Source: Enhydrobacter aerosaccus (GTDB taxonomy: Bacteria; Pseudomonadota; Alphaproteobacteria; Reyranellales; Reyranellaceae). From it: a stretch of 39,942 nt of DNA. The notes beneath the pieces are model-generated. The model saw only the letters and a list, made by a program, of their open reading frames with translations, had not been told where the DNA came from and made no database searches. This document shows positions 15,979 to 24,506 of this stretch, piece by piece (positions within the stretch are counted from its first letter, which is position 1; every line of letters starts with the position of its first letter). The stretch lies in contig CAIMEE010000513.1 in assembly GCA_903839865.1 (NCBI GenBank), positions 1 to 39,942 on the forward strand, in the 5' to 3' direction. Position numbers and translations under genes: made by a program.

Positions 15979-16461
15979 ATGTCGCCAAAGGTGTCGGGTC
16001 CGCGGCGCATCGTCGATATCGTGCTGGACGAGCAGTCGGTCGCCCGGCGTTCGCCCGAGGTCGAGCACGAGCGTGCGGTGGCGCTATTCGATCTCCTGGA
16101 GGAGAACGACTTCGCGCTGCATGGCGCACCCGGTCCCTACAAGCTCCATCTCGGCGTCTTCGAGCAGCGCCTGGTGTTCAGCGTGCACGACGAGAACGAC
16201 CGCAAGCTGCGCGACGTCATCCTGTCACTGACGCCGTTCCGCAAGATCGTGAAGGACTACTTCATGGTCTGCGAGAGCTACTACGCCGCGATCAAGCGAC
16301 TGAGCAACACGCAGATCGAGGCGCTCGACATGGGCCGGCGCGGTTTGCACAACGAGGGCTCCGAACTGCTGCGCGAACGGCTCGAGGGCAAGATCGAGGT
16401 CGACCACGACACGGCGCGGCGGCTGTTCACGCTCATCTGCGCGCTTCACATCAAGGCATGA
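15979..16461 (+). CDS. UPF0262 family protein
   Basis: A 160-residue protein of the UPF0262 family, found almost only in alphaproteobacteria and usually directly after hisD. Visible signatures are [11 protein letters not shown] at the N-terminus, [40 protein letters not shown] and [19 protein letters not shown]. It is soluble and helical. Function unknown. It starts eight bases after hisD and overlaps the next gene by four bases (ATGA), so it is translationally coupled in the his-phosphatase-infA run. Confidence 0.93.
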   Translation: MSPKVSGPRRIVDIVLDEQSVARRSPEVEHERAVALFDLLEENDFALHGAPGPYKLHLGVFEQRLVFSVHDENDRKLRDVILSLTPFRKIVKDYFMVCESYYAAIKRLSNTQIEALDMGRRGLHNEGSELLRERLEGKIEVDHDTARRLFTLICALHIKA

Positions 16462-16904
16462 GCAATTCTTTGCCCGGCAGCGTCTTATTCGCCTGCAGCC
16501 AGAACTCGGTGCGCTCGCCGATGGCCGAGGCGATGGCCAAGCGGCTCTATGGCCAGTCGAGCTACATCGATTCGGTGGGCGTGCGGGCGACCGAGGTCGA
16601 CGGCTTTGCCGTCGCGGTCCTCGACGAGATCGACGTCGACGTCCACAGGCACCATGCCAAGACCTTCGCCGACATCGACCCCGCGTCGTTCGACCTGATC
16701 GTGAGCCTGTCGCCGGAGGCGCATCACCAGGCGCTGGAATTCACGCGCGGCACGGCGGTCGAGGTCGAGTACTGGCCGGTGCCCGACCCCAGCGCCGTCG
16801 AGGGCTCGCGCGAGGCCCGGCTCGATGCCTATCGCCGCACGCGCGATCTCATCCTGGCCCGCCTGAAGGCGCGATTCGGTGCACCGGGGGCGCCAGTTGA
16901 CTAA
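16458..16904 (+). CDS. Low-molecular-weight protein tyrosine phosphatase / arsenate reductase-like protein
   Basis: A 148-residue protein of the LMW phosphatase superfamily. The P-loop CSQNSVRS (Cys13 to Arg19, CX5R) is near the N-terminus, and the general-acid Asp is in [10 protein letters not shown]. The superfamily includes tyrosine phosphatases and thioredoxin-linked arsenate reductases, and this sequence does not show the extra Cys pair that would mark an ArsC clearly. In alphaproteobacteria a member routinely sits between UPF0262 and infA, so a housekeeping role is more likely than arsenic resistance despite the arsA in this window. It overlaps UPF0262 by four bases. Confidence 0.9.
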   Translation: MSNSLPGSVLFACSQNSVRSPMAEAMAKRLYGQSSYIDSVGVRATEVDGFAVAVLDEIDVDVHRHHAKTFADIDPASFDLIVSLSPEAHHQALEFTRGTAVEVEYWPVPDPSAVEGSREARLDAYRRTRDLILARLKARFGAPGAPVD

Positions 16905-16964
16905 GCCTGTGGCGCGGCCCATTTTCCCGCCGCTTCAATCCCCATATCCCCAACCGGAGGCCTG

Positions 16965-17183
16965 ATGGCCAAGGAAGACCTGATCGAGTTCAACGGCGTC
17001 GTGGACGAACTGCTGCCGAACGCCATGTTCCGCGTGAAGCTCGACAACGACCACACGATCCTCGCCCACACTTCGGGCAAGATGCGCAAGAACCGCATCC
17101 GCGTGCTGGCAGGCGACCGCGTCACCGTCGAGATGACGCCGTACGACCTGTCCAAGGGCCGCATCACCTTCCGCTTCAAGTAG
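16965..17183 (+). CDS. infA: Translation initiation factor IF-1
   Basis: A 72-residue protein, exactly the standard length, consisting of one S1/OB-fold domain. It binds the A-site of the 30S subunit during initiation. Signatures are [40 protein letters not shown], and [20 protein letters not shown], ending RITFRFK. A strong CCGGAGG lies before the ATG. It is 60 bases after the phosphatase gene and 13 bases before maf, so it probably has its own promoter in the short upstream gap as well as read-through. Confidence 0.98.
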   Translation: MAKEDLIEFNGVVDELLPNAMFRVKLDNDHTILAHTSGKMRKNRIRVLAGDRVTVEMTPYDLSKGRITFRFK

Positions 17184-17196
17184 GCAGCGCCTGGGC

Positions 17197-17787
17197 GTGG
17201 CGCTGAACCGGGCGCTGATCCTGGCATCCGCGTCGCCGCGCCGCCTGGATCTCCTGCGGCAGGTGGGACTCGAGCCCGACGCGATCGATCCCGCAGACAT
17301 CGACGAGACGCCCCGCCCGGACGAGTCGCCGCGCGCCTATGCGCTGCGCATGGCAGAGGGAAAGCTCGCCGCCGTGATGCCGCGCCATCCGGGCAAGCTC
17401 GTGCTCGCGGCCGACAGCGTCGTGGCTGTAGGCCGTCGCATCCTGCCCAAGGCCGAGAGCGAGGCCGACGCGCGACATTGTCTTACGTTGATGTCCGGCC
17501 GGCGCCACAAGGTGCTGGGCGGAGTCGCCGTCGGATTTCCCGACGGCAGGGTGCGTACGCGCCTGGTCGAGACGGTCGTGCGCTTCCGCCGCCTGCAGAC
17601 GGCCGACATCGAAGGCTACGTGCAGGGCGGCGAGTGGAAGGGCAAGGCGGGCGGCTATGCCATCCAGGGCCACGCCGCCACTTTCATCTCCTTCATCGCG
17701 GGCTCCTACAGCAATGTGGTCGGCCTGCCGCTGTTCGAGACCGTACAGCTTCTGAAGGTTGCCCCTCTGAAAGGTGGCGGCGGATGA
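17197..17787 (+). CDS. maf: Maf/YceF-type nucleoside triphosphate pyrophosphatase
   Basis: House-cleaning enzyme of 196 residues that hydrolyses modified or pyrimidine nucleotides to monophosphates. Signatures are LILASASPRRLDLLRQVGL (P-loop-like, 7-25), LVLAADSVVAV with the catalytic Asp, LMSGRRHKVLGGVAV, and KAGGYAIQGHAATFI with the general base region, then SYSNVVGLPLFE. GTG at 17197 is the only start that keeps the N-terminal strand; it lies 13 bases after infA and has no clear Shine-Dalgarno, which suggests coupling to infA. The stop overlaps the next gene by four bases (ATGA). Confidence 0.95.
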   Translation: MALNRALILASASPRRLDLLRQVGLEPDAIDPADIDETPRPDESPRAYALRMAEGKLAAVMPRHPGKLVLAADSVVAVGRRILPKAESEADARHCLTLMSGRRHKVLGGVAVGFPDGRVRTRLVETVVRFRRLQTADIEGYVQGGEWKGKAGGYAIQGHAATFISFIAGSYSNVVGLPLFETVQLLKVAPLKGGGG

Positions 17788-18980
17788 GCCGCATCGACCG
17801 CCTGATCTGCCACGTCATGCCGCGCGCCTTCCTGATGGCGCTGGTGAGCAACGGCCGCCTGGTCGAATTGCAGGTCGCGCGCCGCGACAAACCGTCGAAG
17901 GTTGAAGGCATCTTCCTCGGCCGCCTCGAGCGTGTGATGCCGGAATTCGATGCCGCCTTCGTCGATATCGGCATCGGCCGCTCGGGCTTCCTGCGCGCAG
18001 CCGACCGCGCCGGCCTCGACGACTGGCCGCCGCCCGGCGCACCGCTGCTGGTTCAGATGCGCTCCGAGAACGACGGCAGCGAGAAGGGGCCGCGCCTGTC
18101 GATGGATGTCGCCGTGTCGGGTCGCTACCTGGTCTATCACCCGCAGGGCGCAGGCGTTTCCTTCTCGCGCCGCATCGAGGGCGAGTCCGAGCGCGACCGG
18201 CTGGCCGCCCACGTGGCGCCGCTGTTCGAAGGCGGTGTCGTGCTGCGCACCGCGGCGGCAGGTGCGCCCGCAGACGTGCTCAAGGCCGATGCTGCGCTTG
18301 TCCTGGAGCGCTGGGAAAACATCCGCAAGCACGCCTTCGGCACCGCGCCGCCCGCGGATCTCTCCGCGCGCATCCCGGGCGAGCGCGATCCGATCGCGCG
18401 CGCGCTGCGCGATCATGGCGCGGCGTTGGAAGAGGTGATTGTCGACGAGCGCATGATGGCGCGCAATCTGCAGGACGAGATGGACCGCCGCGCCGAGCGC
18501 ATCCGCGTGCGCTGGCATTCGGGGCCGATGCCGGCCTTCGACATCGACGACGTGTCGGGGCAGGTGGGCACAGCGCTTGCGGATCGCATCGCGCTGCCGA
18601 GCGGCGTCGAGGTGCTGTTCGAGCCGGGCGAGACCCTGACCGCGATCGATGTCGACAGCGGCGATGCCGGTGGCCGCCAGGGTCGTGCGCCGCGCCGTCC
18701 GGTCGAGGTCAACCTCGAGGCCGCGCCCGCGATCGCCCAGCAGCTGCGGTTGCGCAACATCGCCGGCGCCGTGGTGATCGACTTCGTCACCATGCGCAGC
18801 GCCTACGACCGCGACAAGGTCCAGGCGGCGCTGGCCGAGGGGCTGAAGGACGATCCCGTGCCGACCCAGATCTACGGGTTCACCCGGCTCGGCCTGTTTG
18901 AGTTGACGCGCGCGCGCCGTGGCGCAACTCTGGCGGCCCAACTCGAGGCGCTAGAGAAAGAAGATGACGCCGCCGCCTGA
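17784..18980 (+). CDS. rng: Ribonuclease E/G family protein, short form
   Basis: A 398-residue endoribonuclease of the RNase E/G family, which processes rRNA and decays mRNA. The N-terminal S1-like part reads [25 protein letters not shown] (split by me), followed by the RNase H-like and 5'-sensor regions. Metal-binding aspartates are kept: Asp289 in TAIDVDSG and Asp333 in [28 protein letters not shown] is the family helix. It stops soon after [11 protein letters not shown] and lacks the CPxC Zn-link that joins subunits in E. coli RNase E and RNase G (489 residues). This short form is usual in this operon position in alphaproteobacteria. It is coupled to maf by ATGA and overlaps yacG by 17 bases. 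Confidence 0.92.
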   Translation: MSRIDRLICHVMPRAFLMALVSNGRLVELQVARRDKPSKVEGIFLGRLERVMPEFDAAFVDIGIGRSGFLRAADRAGLDDWPPPGAPLLVQMRSENDGSEKGPRLSMDVAVSGRYLVYHPQGAGVSFSRRIEGESERDRLAAHVAPLFEGGVVLRTAAAGAPADVLKADAALVLERWENIRKHAFGTAPPADLSARIPGERDPIARALRDHGAALEEVIVDERMMARNLQDEMDRRAERIRVRWHSGPMPAFDIDDVSGQVGTALADRIALPSGVEVLFEPGETLTAIDVDSGDAGGRQGRAPRRPVEVNLEAAPAIAQQLRLRNIAGAVVIDFVTMRSAYDRDKVQAALAEGLKDDPVPTQIYGFTRLGLFELTRARRGATLAAQLEALEKEDDAAA

Positions 18981-19194
18981 CAAGCCCATCCCGCCGATCC
19001 GCGCCGTCCGCATCGAGCCCAAGTGCCCCGTCTGTTCGAAACCGGGAGACGCGAAATATCGCCCGTTCTGCTCCAAGCGCTGCGCCGATATCGACCTCGG
19101 CCGATGGCTGAAGGAAAGCTACCGCGTGCCGACGAACGAGGCGCCGGAAGACGCCGATTCGCCCCCGAATGGGGCGTCTGGACAGGATCGTTGA
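18964..19194 (+). CDS. yacG: DNA gyrase inhibitor / Zn-binding protein YacG
   Basis: A 76-residue protein with a single treble-clef zinc site: Cys21 and Cys24 in CPVC, Cys36 and Cys40 in FCSKRC, followed by the family signature [17 protein letters not shown]. coli YacG binds GyrB and inhibits gyrase. The C-terminal tail is acidic and disordered. It overlaps the RNase gene by 17 bases and ends 36 bases before the tRNA-Phe gene, the usual arrangement in this class. Confidence 0.95.
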   Translation: MTPPPDKPIPPIRAVRIEPKCPVCSKPGDAKYRPFCSKRCADIDLGRWLKESYRVPTNEAPEDADSPPNGASGQDR

Positions 19195-19230
19195 CGGGCC
19201 TTATACAGCCCGCCGTCAGCCTGACGATGT

Positions 19231-19306
19231 GCCCGGGTAGCTCAGCTGGTAGAGCATGCGATTGAAAATCGCAGTGTCGGTGGTTCGACTCCGCCCCCGG
19301 GCACCA
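19231..19306 (+). tRNA. tRNA-Phe (GAA)
   Basis: A complete cloverleaf in 76 bases including an encoded CCA. Acceptor GCCCGGG pairs with CCCGGGC (19296-19302), followed by A and CCA. D-arm contains AGCTCAGCTGGTAGAGC. The anticodon stem TGCGA/TCGCA encloses loop TTGAAAA with anticodon GAA. The T-arm GGTGG-TTCGACT-CCGCC has one G-U pair. It directly follows yacG. Confidence 0.98.
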
Positions 19307-19310
19307 TTCC

Positions 19311-20297
19311 TTATTTGGGTGGCTGCAAGCTCCCCAGCCACTCGCGGTTCGATCGGTGGTTGCTGCCGATGACGGCGGTGAAGCTCAGCATCACCCAGCA
19401 CGGCAGCCAGATGCGCAGTTCGGTCCAGATTCCGAAGACCGCCGTGATCAGTGCGCAGACGATCGCGGCACCCATCGTGGCTTTCTGATCGGCCGTCCAC
19501 GGGCGCGGCATCAGCCGAAGGATGGCGAAGAACACAAGCGCCGTCGCCGCGAACATCGGCGTCACACCCGTGGGATGGAAGTAGGCTCGCCACCGGTTCA
19601 GGCTCTCGATGGCGCCGAGCGTTTGCTTCGGGTGAAACTCCCGCGCCAGCCCGTAGCGAAGGCCCCAAACGATCGCAACGCTGACGGCCATGTAGGCCAG
19701 AGCCGGCAGGAATTTCCGCAGATCTCCCGGGCCGTATCGCATGTACGTGACGGCGATCCAGACGATCCCCGCAAAGGCCGCCGACTCCCGGTTCATGGAC
19801 GCCAGGACGACGACCAGCATCAAGGCGAGCGGCTTCTCCGCCAGTGCGAGGCAGACGATGAGCGCCGTGAATCCGATGTCGAAGAAGTCGCTGGGGTTCT
19901 CGCCGGAATCGGTCATGGGCGCCCAGAGATACGCAAAGGTGACGAGCCCGACCGATACCAGGGCGCGCAGCCGGCTGCCCGTCGTCTGGGATACCGCCGC
20001 GTAGAGCGTGACGAACCCGGCGGCCGCTTCGACGAAACGCAGGATGTGCCAGAGCGATCTTTCGGAGAAGCCCGCCGGCGCGATCTTCAGCGCGAGCACC
20101 GTCAGCGCGGGAGCAAGAATGCGATTCTGGAATTCCGGTATTTCGATCCGGCCCTCCCATATCCGCAACTGAACGGCGATGGCATCGGCCCACGTCAGGT
20201 CTCTTAGCCGAAAGGAGAACTGGCTCGCCAGGATCGCCAACGACAATACGATCGCCAGGGGAAGCGCGTTGTTTCGAAGGGCGTTGGGCAATTGCAT
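19311..20297 (-). CDS. Polytopic membrane protein, unknown function (possibly GT-C-like)
   Basis: A 328-residue protein with roughly eight to nine hydrophobic segments. I do not recognise a named family. Notable are EIPEFQNRILAPALTVL after the first membrane segment, DSGENPSDFFDIGFTALIV, ASMNRESAAFAGIVW, a soluble loop with YFHPTGVTPMF, and ELRIWLPCW near the end. An early loop with QxRxL and a later NRES or ELR motif recalls GT-C membrane glycosyltransferase relatives, but the evidence is weak. The start ATG at 20297 lacks a clear Shine-Dalgarno. It is convergent with tRNA-Phe, with its stop four bases after the tRNA end, and it is not in an operon. Confidence 0.75.
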   Translation of the reverse strand: MQLPNALRNNALPLAIVLSLAILASQFSFRLRDLTWADAIAVQLRIWEGRIEIPEFQNRILAPALTVLALKIAPAGFSERSLWHILRFVEAAAGFVTLYAAVSQTTGSRLRALVSVGLVTFAYLWAPMTDSGENPSDFFDIGFTALIVCLALAEKPLALMLVVVLASMNRESAAFAGIVWIAVTYMRYGPGDLRKFLPALAYMAVSVAIVWGLRYGLAREFHPKQTLGAIESLNRWRAYFHPTGVTPMFAATALVFFAILRLMPRPWTADQKATMGAAIVCALITAVFGIWTELRIWLPCWVMLSFTAVIGSNHRSNREWLGSLQPPK

Positions 20298-20381
20298 ATT
20301 TTGCTGCGCTTTTTGTAGAGCAGAAGGGGCGGAGATGGCAATCGTCTCGAGGCGGTTGTAGTATCGCCCCGCAGAGCGTCC

Positions 20382-20401
20382 CGTTGCGTTGCGTTGCGTT
20401 T
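20382..20401. repeat. Pentanucleotide tandem repeat (CGTTG)
   Basis: Three CGTTG units plus a fourth ending CGTTT, 34 bases before the start of the next Bug gene. Such short tandem tracts can change length by slippage. It lies in the probable promoter or leader region, but no phase-variable role can be shown from one sequence. Confidence 0.6.
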
Positions 20402-20434
20402 TCTTTTCGTAGCGTCAACCGTGGAGCGAGCCTC

Positions 20435-21412
20435 ATGACATTTCCCCGCCGCACCTTCCTGCATCTGGCCGCCGGTGCCGCCGCGTTGCCGGCCTTGCCG
20501 CGCCTGGCGCGTGCGCAGGCCTATCCGTCCAAGCCGGCCCGCATTGTCGTCGGCTTCACCGCGGGTGGCGCGACCGACATCCAGGCGCGCCTGATGGGCG
20601 ATCTGCTGACGGAGCGTCTGGGCCAGCAATTCGTCGTCGACAACAAGCCCGGCGCCAGCGGCAACATCGGAACCGAGACGGTCGCCAAGGCCGCCCCCGA
20701 CGGCTACACCCTGCTTCAAGTCGTGACGCCGCACGCGATCAACGCCGCGCTCTACAGCAATCTCAACTTCGACTTCATGCGCGACATCGCGCCGGTGATC
20801 TGCATTGCGCGGCTGGCCTACGTCGTCGTGGTAAATCCGTCAGTCCCCGTCACGTCGATCCCCGAGCTCATCGCCTACGCCAAGGCCAACCCGGGCAAGC
20901 TCAACTACGGGTCGGCAGGACAGGGGACGCCGCAGAACATTTCCTGCGAACTCTTCAAGATGATGGCCGGGGTGAACCTGGTCCACGTTCCGTACAAGGG
21001 CGGCGCGCCCGCGGTCGCCGACCTGATCGCGGGCCACGTGCAGGTGATCTTTGCGCCCGTGTCGGAGTCGATTCAGCAGATCAAGGCCGGCAAGCTCCGG
21101 GCCCTGGCGGTGACGACCGCGGCCCGTCTCGACGTGTTCCCCGACCTTCCTACGATCGGCGACTTCGTGCCCGGCTACGAGGCGAGCGGCTTTGGCGGCA
21201 TCGGCGTGCCGCGGGGCACGCCAGTCGAAGTCATCGACCGGCTGAACAAGGAGATCAACGCCGGCCTCACCGACAGCAAGGTCAGCTCCCGGATCGTCGA
21301 GCTGGGCGGCACGGTGGCCGGCGGCAGGCCGGCGGAGTTCGGCAAGATCCTCGCGGAGGCCACTGAAAAGTGGGCGAAGGTGATCAAGTTCGCGGGGATC
21401 AAGGCTGAATAG
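20435..21412 (+). CDS. Bug/TctC-family solute-binding protein with twin-arginine leader
   Basis: A 325-residue periplasmic binding protein. The leader MTFPRRTFLHLAAGAAALPA carries a twin-arginine pattern and ends at ARAQA, suggesting Tat export. The mature part has ARIVVGFTAGGATDIQARLM, VVDNKPGASGNIGTETVA, KAAPDGYTLLQ, and HVPYKGGAPAVADLIAGHVQ, all typical of Bug proteins that bind small carboxylates or amides. The ATG at 20435 has GGAG eight bases upstream; the frame is open 17 codons further, but those residues do not fit a leader. It is convergent with another Bug gene, one base between stops. Ligand unknown, no TctAB partner. Confidence 0.93.
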   Translation: MTFPRRTFLHLAAGAAALPALPRLARAQAYPSKPARIVVGFTAGGATDIQARLMGDLLTERLGQQFVVDNKPGASGNIGTETVAKAAPDGYTLLQVVTPHAINAALYSNLNFDFMRDIAPVICIARLAYVVVVNPSVPVTSIPELIAYAKANPGKLNYGSAGQGTPQNISCELFKMMAGVNLVHVPYKGGAPAVADLIAGHVQVIFAPVSESIQQIKAGKLRALAVTTAARLDVFPDLPTIGDFVPGYEASGFGGIGVPRGTPVEVIDRLNKEINAGLTDSKVSSRIVELGGTVAGGRPAEFGKILAEATEKWAKVIKFAGIKAE

Positions 21413-21413
21413 A

Positions 21414-22391
21414 CTACTTCGCGGCGGGCGTGGAGAGCTTCACGATGTCGCCCCAGCGGCCGATCTCCTTCGTGAGATAGGCGCTCAGGTCGGCGGGACC
21501 GCCGCGCTTTTCGTCGACGCCCTGGGCCGCCAGCGTTTCCTTGATCTTCGGATTCTGCAACGCCTTGTCGATGGCGCGGTAGAGCTTGTCGACGATCGGC
21601 TGCGGCGTGCCTTTCGCGGCCATCAGGAAGTACGCGATCTCGACAGTGAGGTCGGGGTAGCCCGCTTCCTTGAAGGTCGGGACGTCGGGCAACACGCCCG
21701 CCCGCGTGTCACCGGTGACCGCGATCATGCGGGCCTGTTTGGCGCTGTGCACCGGCATGCCAGACGTGACGGGGGTGAACCAGATCTGGATGCGGTTGGC
21801 CAGCAGGTCGACCAGCGCGTCGGGCGTGCTCTTGTACGGCACCATCACCGTGTTGATCTTGGCGGCGCGGTTCAGCATCTCGCCCAGGAACTGCGGCACG
21901 CCGCCGATATAGCCCGCGAAGTTGAGCTTGCCCGGCTGCTGGCGCGCGAGTTCGACGAGGTCGGCCACGCTCTTCACCGCAAGCTCGTTGGGCACGAACA
22001 TCGAATAGAGGCCCTTGCCCGCGAAGGCGACGGGCGCGAAGTCCCTCAAGAGGTCGGTGGTCGCATTGCCGGTGACCTGATTGAGGATCTGGCTCATCGA
22101 GGGAATGAACAGCGTATGGCCGTCGGGCTTGGATTTCGCGACGAGGTCGGCGGCGATATTGCCGGTGGCGCCGGCGCGATTGTCGATGATGACGCTCTGG
22201 CCCAGCGTGCCCATCATGTCCTGCCCGAGCTGGCGGGCGATGACGTCGTTGGTCGTGCCGGGACCGAACGGGACCACGATGGTGATCGGCTTGCTCGGAA
22301 AGTCCTGCGCACGGGCCGGAATCGCCGCACCGGCAAGGCCCGCCATCGCCGACGCGACAACCGCGCGCCGGGACAATTTCGCAACCTTCAT
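21414..22391 (-). CDS. Bug/TctC-family solute-binding protein
   Basis: A 325-residue periplasmic protein with a leader (MKVAKLSRRAVVASAMAGLA, cleavage likely after IPARAQ) that also has a twin arginine. Family marks are ITIVVPFGPGTTNDVIARQL, IIDNRAGATGNIAADLVA, SKPDGHTLF, MVPYKSTPDALVDLLANRIQ. The N-rich ligand loop differs from the two other Bug proteins here (GPGTTND against PPGGATD and TAGGATD), so the ligand may differ. It is divergent from the hydroxyacid dehydrogenase gene across 148 bases. That pairing suggests, but does not show, uptake of a 2-hydroxy or 2-keto acid. Confidence 0.93.
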   Translation of the reverse strand: MKVAKLSRRAVVASAMAGLAGAAIPARAQDFPSKPITIVVPFGPGTTNDVIARQLGQDMMGTLGQSVIIDNRAGATGNIAADLVAKSKPDGHTLFIPSMSQILNQVTGNATTDLLRDFAPVAFAGKGLYSMFVPNELAVKSVADLVELARQQPGKLNFAGYIGGVPQFLGEMLNRAAKINTVMVPYKSTPDALVDLLANRIQIWFTPVTSGMPVHSAKQARMIAVTGDTRAGVLPDVPTFKEAGYPDLTVEIAYFLMAAKGTPQPIVDKLYRAIDKALQNPKIKETLAAQGVDEKRGGPADLSAYLTKEIGRWGDIVKLSTPAAK

Positions 22392-22539
22392 GAACGTCCT
22401 CCCACTCTTGGTCTGATTTGTGAGAAGCAGTTAAGGTTGCCGCGCCAGGACCCGTCAACACTGTGCATGCTCTCGATTTCGCGACGGACGCTGTCCAGTG
22501 CACAATGCCGTCGTCATCGACCGAAGGAACACTTGTCTC

Positions 22540-23511
22540 ATGCCTCATATCGTCGTCGCCGATCCCATCCATCCCGGCGGAATCGAGCGGCTGCTCAAGG
22601 CGCCCGGCGTCACCCTCGACCATCCGGGGGAGCCGACCAATGCGGAGCTCAAGGATCGCCTGAGCAACGCCGACGGGCTGATCGTGCGCGGCACCAAGGT
22701 GAATGAGGCGCTGCTGGTCAACGCAAAAAAGCTGCGCGTCGTGTGCCGGCACGGCGTGGGCTACGACCTGGTCGACGTGCCGGCGCTCACGCGGCGCGGC
22801 ATCGCCCTGATGATCACGCCCGAAGCCAATGCGGCCTCCGTGGCCGAGCATGCGCTGATGCTGATGCTGTCGCTCGCGCGCAATGTCGTGCCGGTATCGG
22901 CCGCGGTGCGGCGCGGCGAGTGGCGCGTCCAGGGGCAGTCCGGCACCTTCGAGCTGGGCGGACGCAGCGTCCTGGTGATCGGCTTTGGCCGCATCGGCAC
23001 GCGGGTGTCGAGGCTGTGCACTGCCTTCGGCATGCACGTCATGGTCTACGATCCCTACATGCCCGCCGGCACGATCCGCGGCGCGGGATACGAGGCGATC
23101 GTCGAGCGCGATGCGGGACTCGCCAAGGCAGACTTCGTGACGGTGCACATTCCTGCCAACGATGCGACGCGTGGCACGGTGGATGCCGCCTTCCTCTCGC
23201 GCATGAAGCCCGGCGCGGTGCTGGTGAACACCGCGCGCGGAACGCTGGTCGATGAGGCGGCGCTCGAGGCGGCGCTGCGTTCGGGTCACCTGGCGGCGGC
23301 CGGCCTCGACGTACTGCGCGACGAGCCGATGACCAAGGCGCTGGCCATGCTGTCCCTCGATAACCTGATCGTGACGCCCCACGTCGCGGCCAGCACCGCC
23401 GAGGGATTGCGCCGCATGTCCTGGGATTCTGCCGGCAATGTGCTGGAGTTCCTGGCTGGCCGGCATGACGTCGACGCGGTAGTGAATGGCGCGGAGCTGG
23501 CCAAGGGCTGA
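22540..23511 (+). CDS. D-2-hydroxyacid dehydrogenase (phosphoglycerate dehydrogenase-like)
   Basis: An NAD-dependent dehydrogenase of 323 residues. The nucleotide site is VLVIGFGRIGTRVSRL, and the catalytic set is Arg in NTARGTLVDEAAL, Glu in GLDVLRDEP and His in TPHVAASTAEG. The N-terminal substrate domain has GLIVRGTKVNEALL and VCRHGVGYDLVDV. There is no C-terminal ACT or ASB domain, so this is unlikely to be the main SerA; a catabolic 2-hydroxyacid or hydroxypyruvate role is more likely. The ATG at 22540 follows AAGGA at about 11 bases and starts at the first strand (PHIVVADPI). The small membrane protein gene follows after three bases. Confidence 0.92.
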   Translation: MPHIVVADPIHPGGIERLLKAPGVTLDHPGEPTNAELKDRLSNADGLIVRGTKVNEALLVNAKKLRVVCRHGVGYDLVDVPALTRRGIALMITPEANAASVAEHALMLMLSLARNVVPVSAAVRRGEWRVQGQSGTFELGGRSVLVIGFGRIGTRVSRLCTAFGMHVMVYDPYMPAGTIRGAGYEAIVERDAGLAKADFVTVHIPANDATRGTVDAAFLSRMKPGAVLVNTARGTLVDEAALEAALRSGHLAAAGLDVLRDEPMTKALAMLSLDNLIVTPHVAASTAEGLRRMSWDSAGNVLEFLAGRHDVDAVVNGAELAKG

Positions 23512-23514
23512 ACG

Positions 23515-23748
23515 ATGGTGATCGTTGTCTGGATTTTCTTCGCGGCACTGGGCGGCCTCCTGCTGTGGGAAGCCGCTGTCGGGCTGCGCCGGTGGCGCAA
23601 GGGAGTGTCCGGCCGCGAGTCCGACACGGACCGCTACTACGCGCCGGAGGCGGAGACGCGGCGCGAACTCGACGCCGCCGCCAGTCGCGCGGTCTACTCC
23701 GCCGAATCAGGCATGATCAAGCGCGCCGAACCCCGGCGAACTCTGTAG
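23515..23748 (+). CDS. Small single-pass membrane protein, hypothetical
   Basis: A 77-residue protein. Residues 1-23 (MVIVVWIFFAALGGLLLWEA) form one membrane segment, followed by a basic stretch RRWRKG and a polar, charged tail (ESDTDRYYAPEAETRREL). It likely sits in the inner membrane with the tail in the cytoplasm. It lies three bases after the dehydrogenase and three bases before the DedA gene, so it is probably co-transcribed with both. No family recognised. Confidence 0.72.
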   Translation: MVIVVWIFFAALGGLLLWEAAVGLRRWRKGVSGRESDTDRYYAPEAETRRELDAAASRAVYSAESGMIKRAEPRRTL

Positions 23749-23751
23749 GCA

Positions 23752-24411
23752 ATGAACAGCCTGTCGCACCTGCTGGCCGAGCACCCGATGTATTGGGTGC
23801 AGACCTACGGCTATTGGGCGGTGTTCTTCTTCGTGGCGATCGAGAGCAGCGGCATTCCGGCACCGGGAGAGGCAGCGCTCGTAAGCGTCGCGGCTTTCGC
23901 CGGGGTGACGCACCACCACGACATCTTCTGGATCGTCGCGGCCGCGGCGGGCGGCGCTGTGGCCGGAGATAATCTCGGCTATCTCGCCGGGCGGCGTCTG
24001 GGCTTTCCGATGCTGTTGCGGCACGGCCGCAAGATCGGACTCACCGATGGCCGCCTCAAGCTCGGCCAGTATCTGTTCGGCCGCTACGGCGGCACCATCG
24101 TCTTCTTCGGACGGTTCGTGGCGGTGTTGCGGGCGGCGGCGGCGGTGCTGGCCGGCGTCAACTGCATGCCGTGGCGGCGCTTCCTGGTCTTCAACGCGGC
24201 GGGCGGCATCGCCTGGGCGAGCGTCTTCGGCTTCGGCGCCTATGCCTTCGGCGGTGCGATGCTGCACAAGTCGGGCAAGATCGGCCTGGTCTTCCTTGTC
24301 CTGGCAGCGGTGCTGCTCGTGGCCGGTTTCATTTTCATCAGGCGCCAGGAGAGCCGTCTCATCGCCCGCGCGGAGCTGGCCCTGCCCGGGCCGTTGCGGG
24401 CCGATTCCTGA
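23752..24411 (+). CDS. DedA/VTT-domain membrane protein
   Basis: A 219-residue inner-membrane protein of the DedA family, now linked to undecaprenyl phosphate or phospholipid flipping and to envelope homeostasis. Signatures are ESSGIPAPGEAALVSVAAFA (G-x-P-x-PGE), GDNLGYLAGRRLGF, and FFGRFVAVLRAAAAVLAGV (the FxGR...R re-entrant motif). Length and membrane pattern are normal. It follows the small membrane protein by three bases. A weak CCCTGA/TCAGGG hairpin (24421-24437) lies after the stop. Confidence 0.93.
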   Translation: MNSLSHLLAEHPMYWVQTYGYWAVFFFVAIESSGIPAPGEAALVSVAAFAGVTHHHDIFWIVAAAAGGAVAGDNLGYLAGRRLGFPMLLRHGRKIGLTDGRLKLGQYLFGRYGGTIVFFGRFVAVLRAAAAVLAGVNCMPWRRFLVFNAAGGIAWASVFGFGAYAFGGAMLHKSGKIGLVFLVLAAVLLVAGFIFIRRQESRLIARAELALPGPLRADS

Positions 24412-24506
24412 GGCAAAAGCCCCTGAAGGCATCAGGGTTGCAAGTCGCTTCCAACGCTCCTAAGCCTCAACGCCACGCTGCAAAACCCTTCGAGAGGATT
24501 TGTGTC

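Noticed and set aside
14606-16129. 507-residue minus-strand frame opposite hisD
   Set aside because: Arg/His/Asp-rich shadow; the opposite strand encodes HisD with all catalytic residues.
16458-16904. Reading the LMW phosphatase as part of an arsenic resistance system with arsA
   Set aside because: It is 9 kb away, inside the conserved his-infA housekeeping run, and lacks clear ArsC cysteine pairs.
24421-24437. CCCTGA/TCAGGG hairpin after the DedA gene as an intrinsic terminator
   Set aside because: Only six base pairs and no T-run follow; too weak to call.
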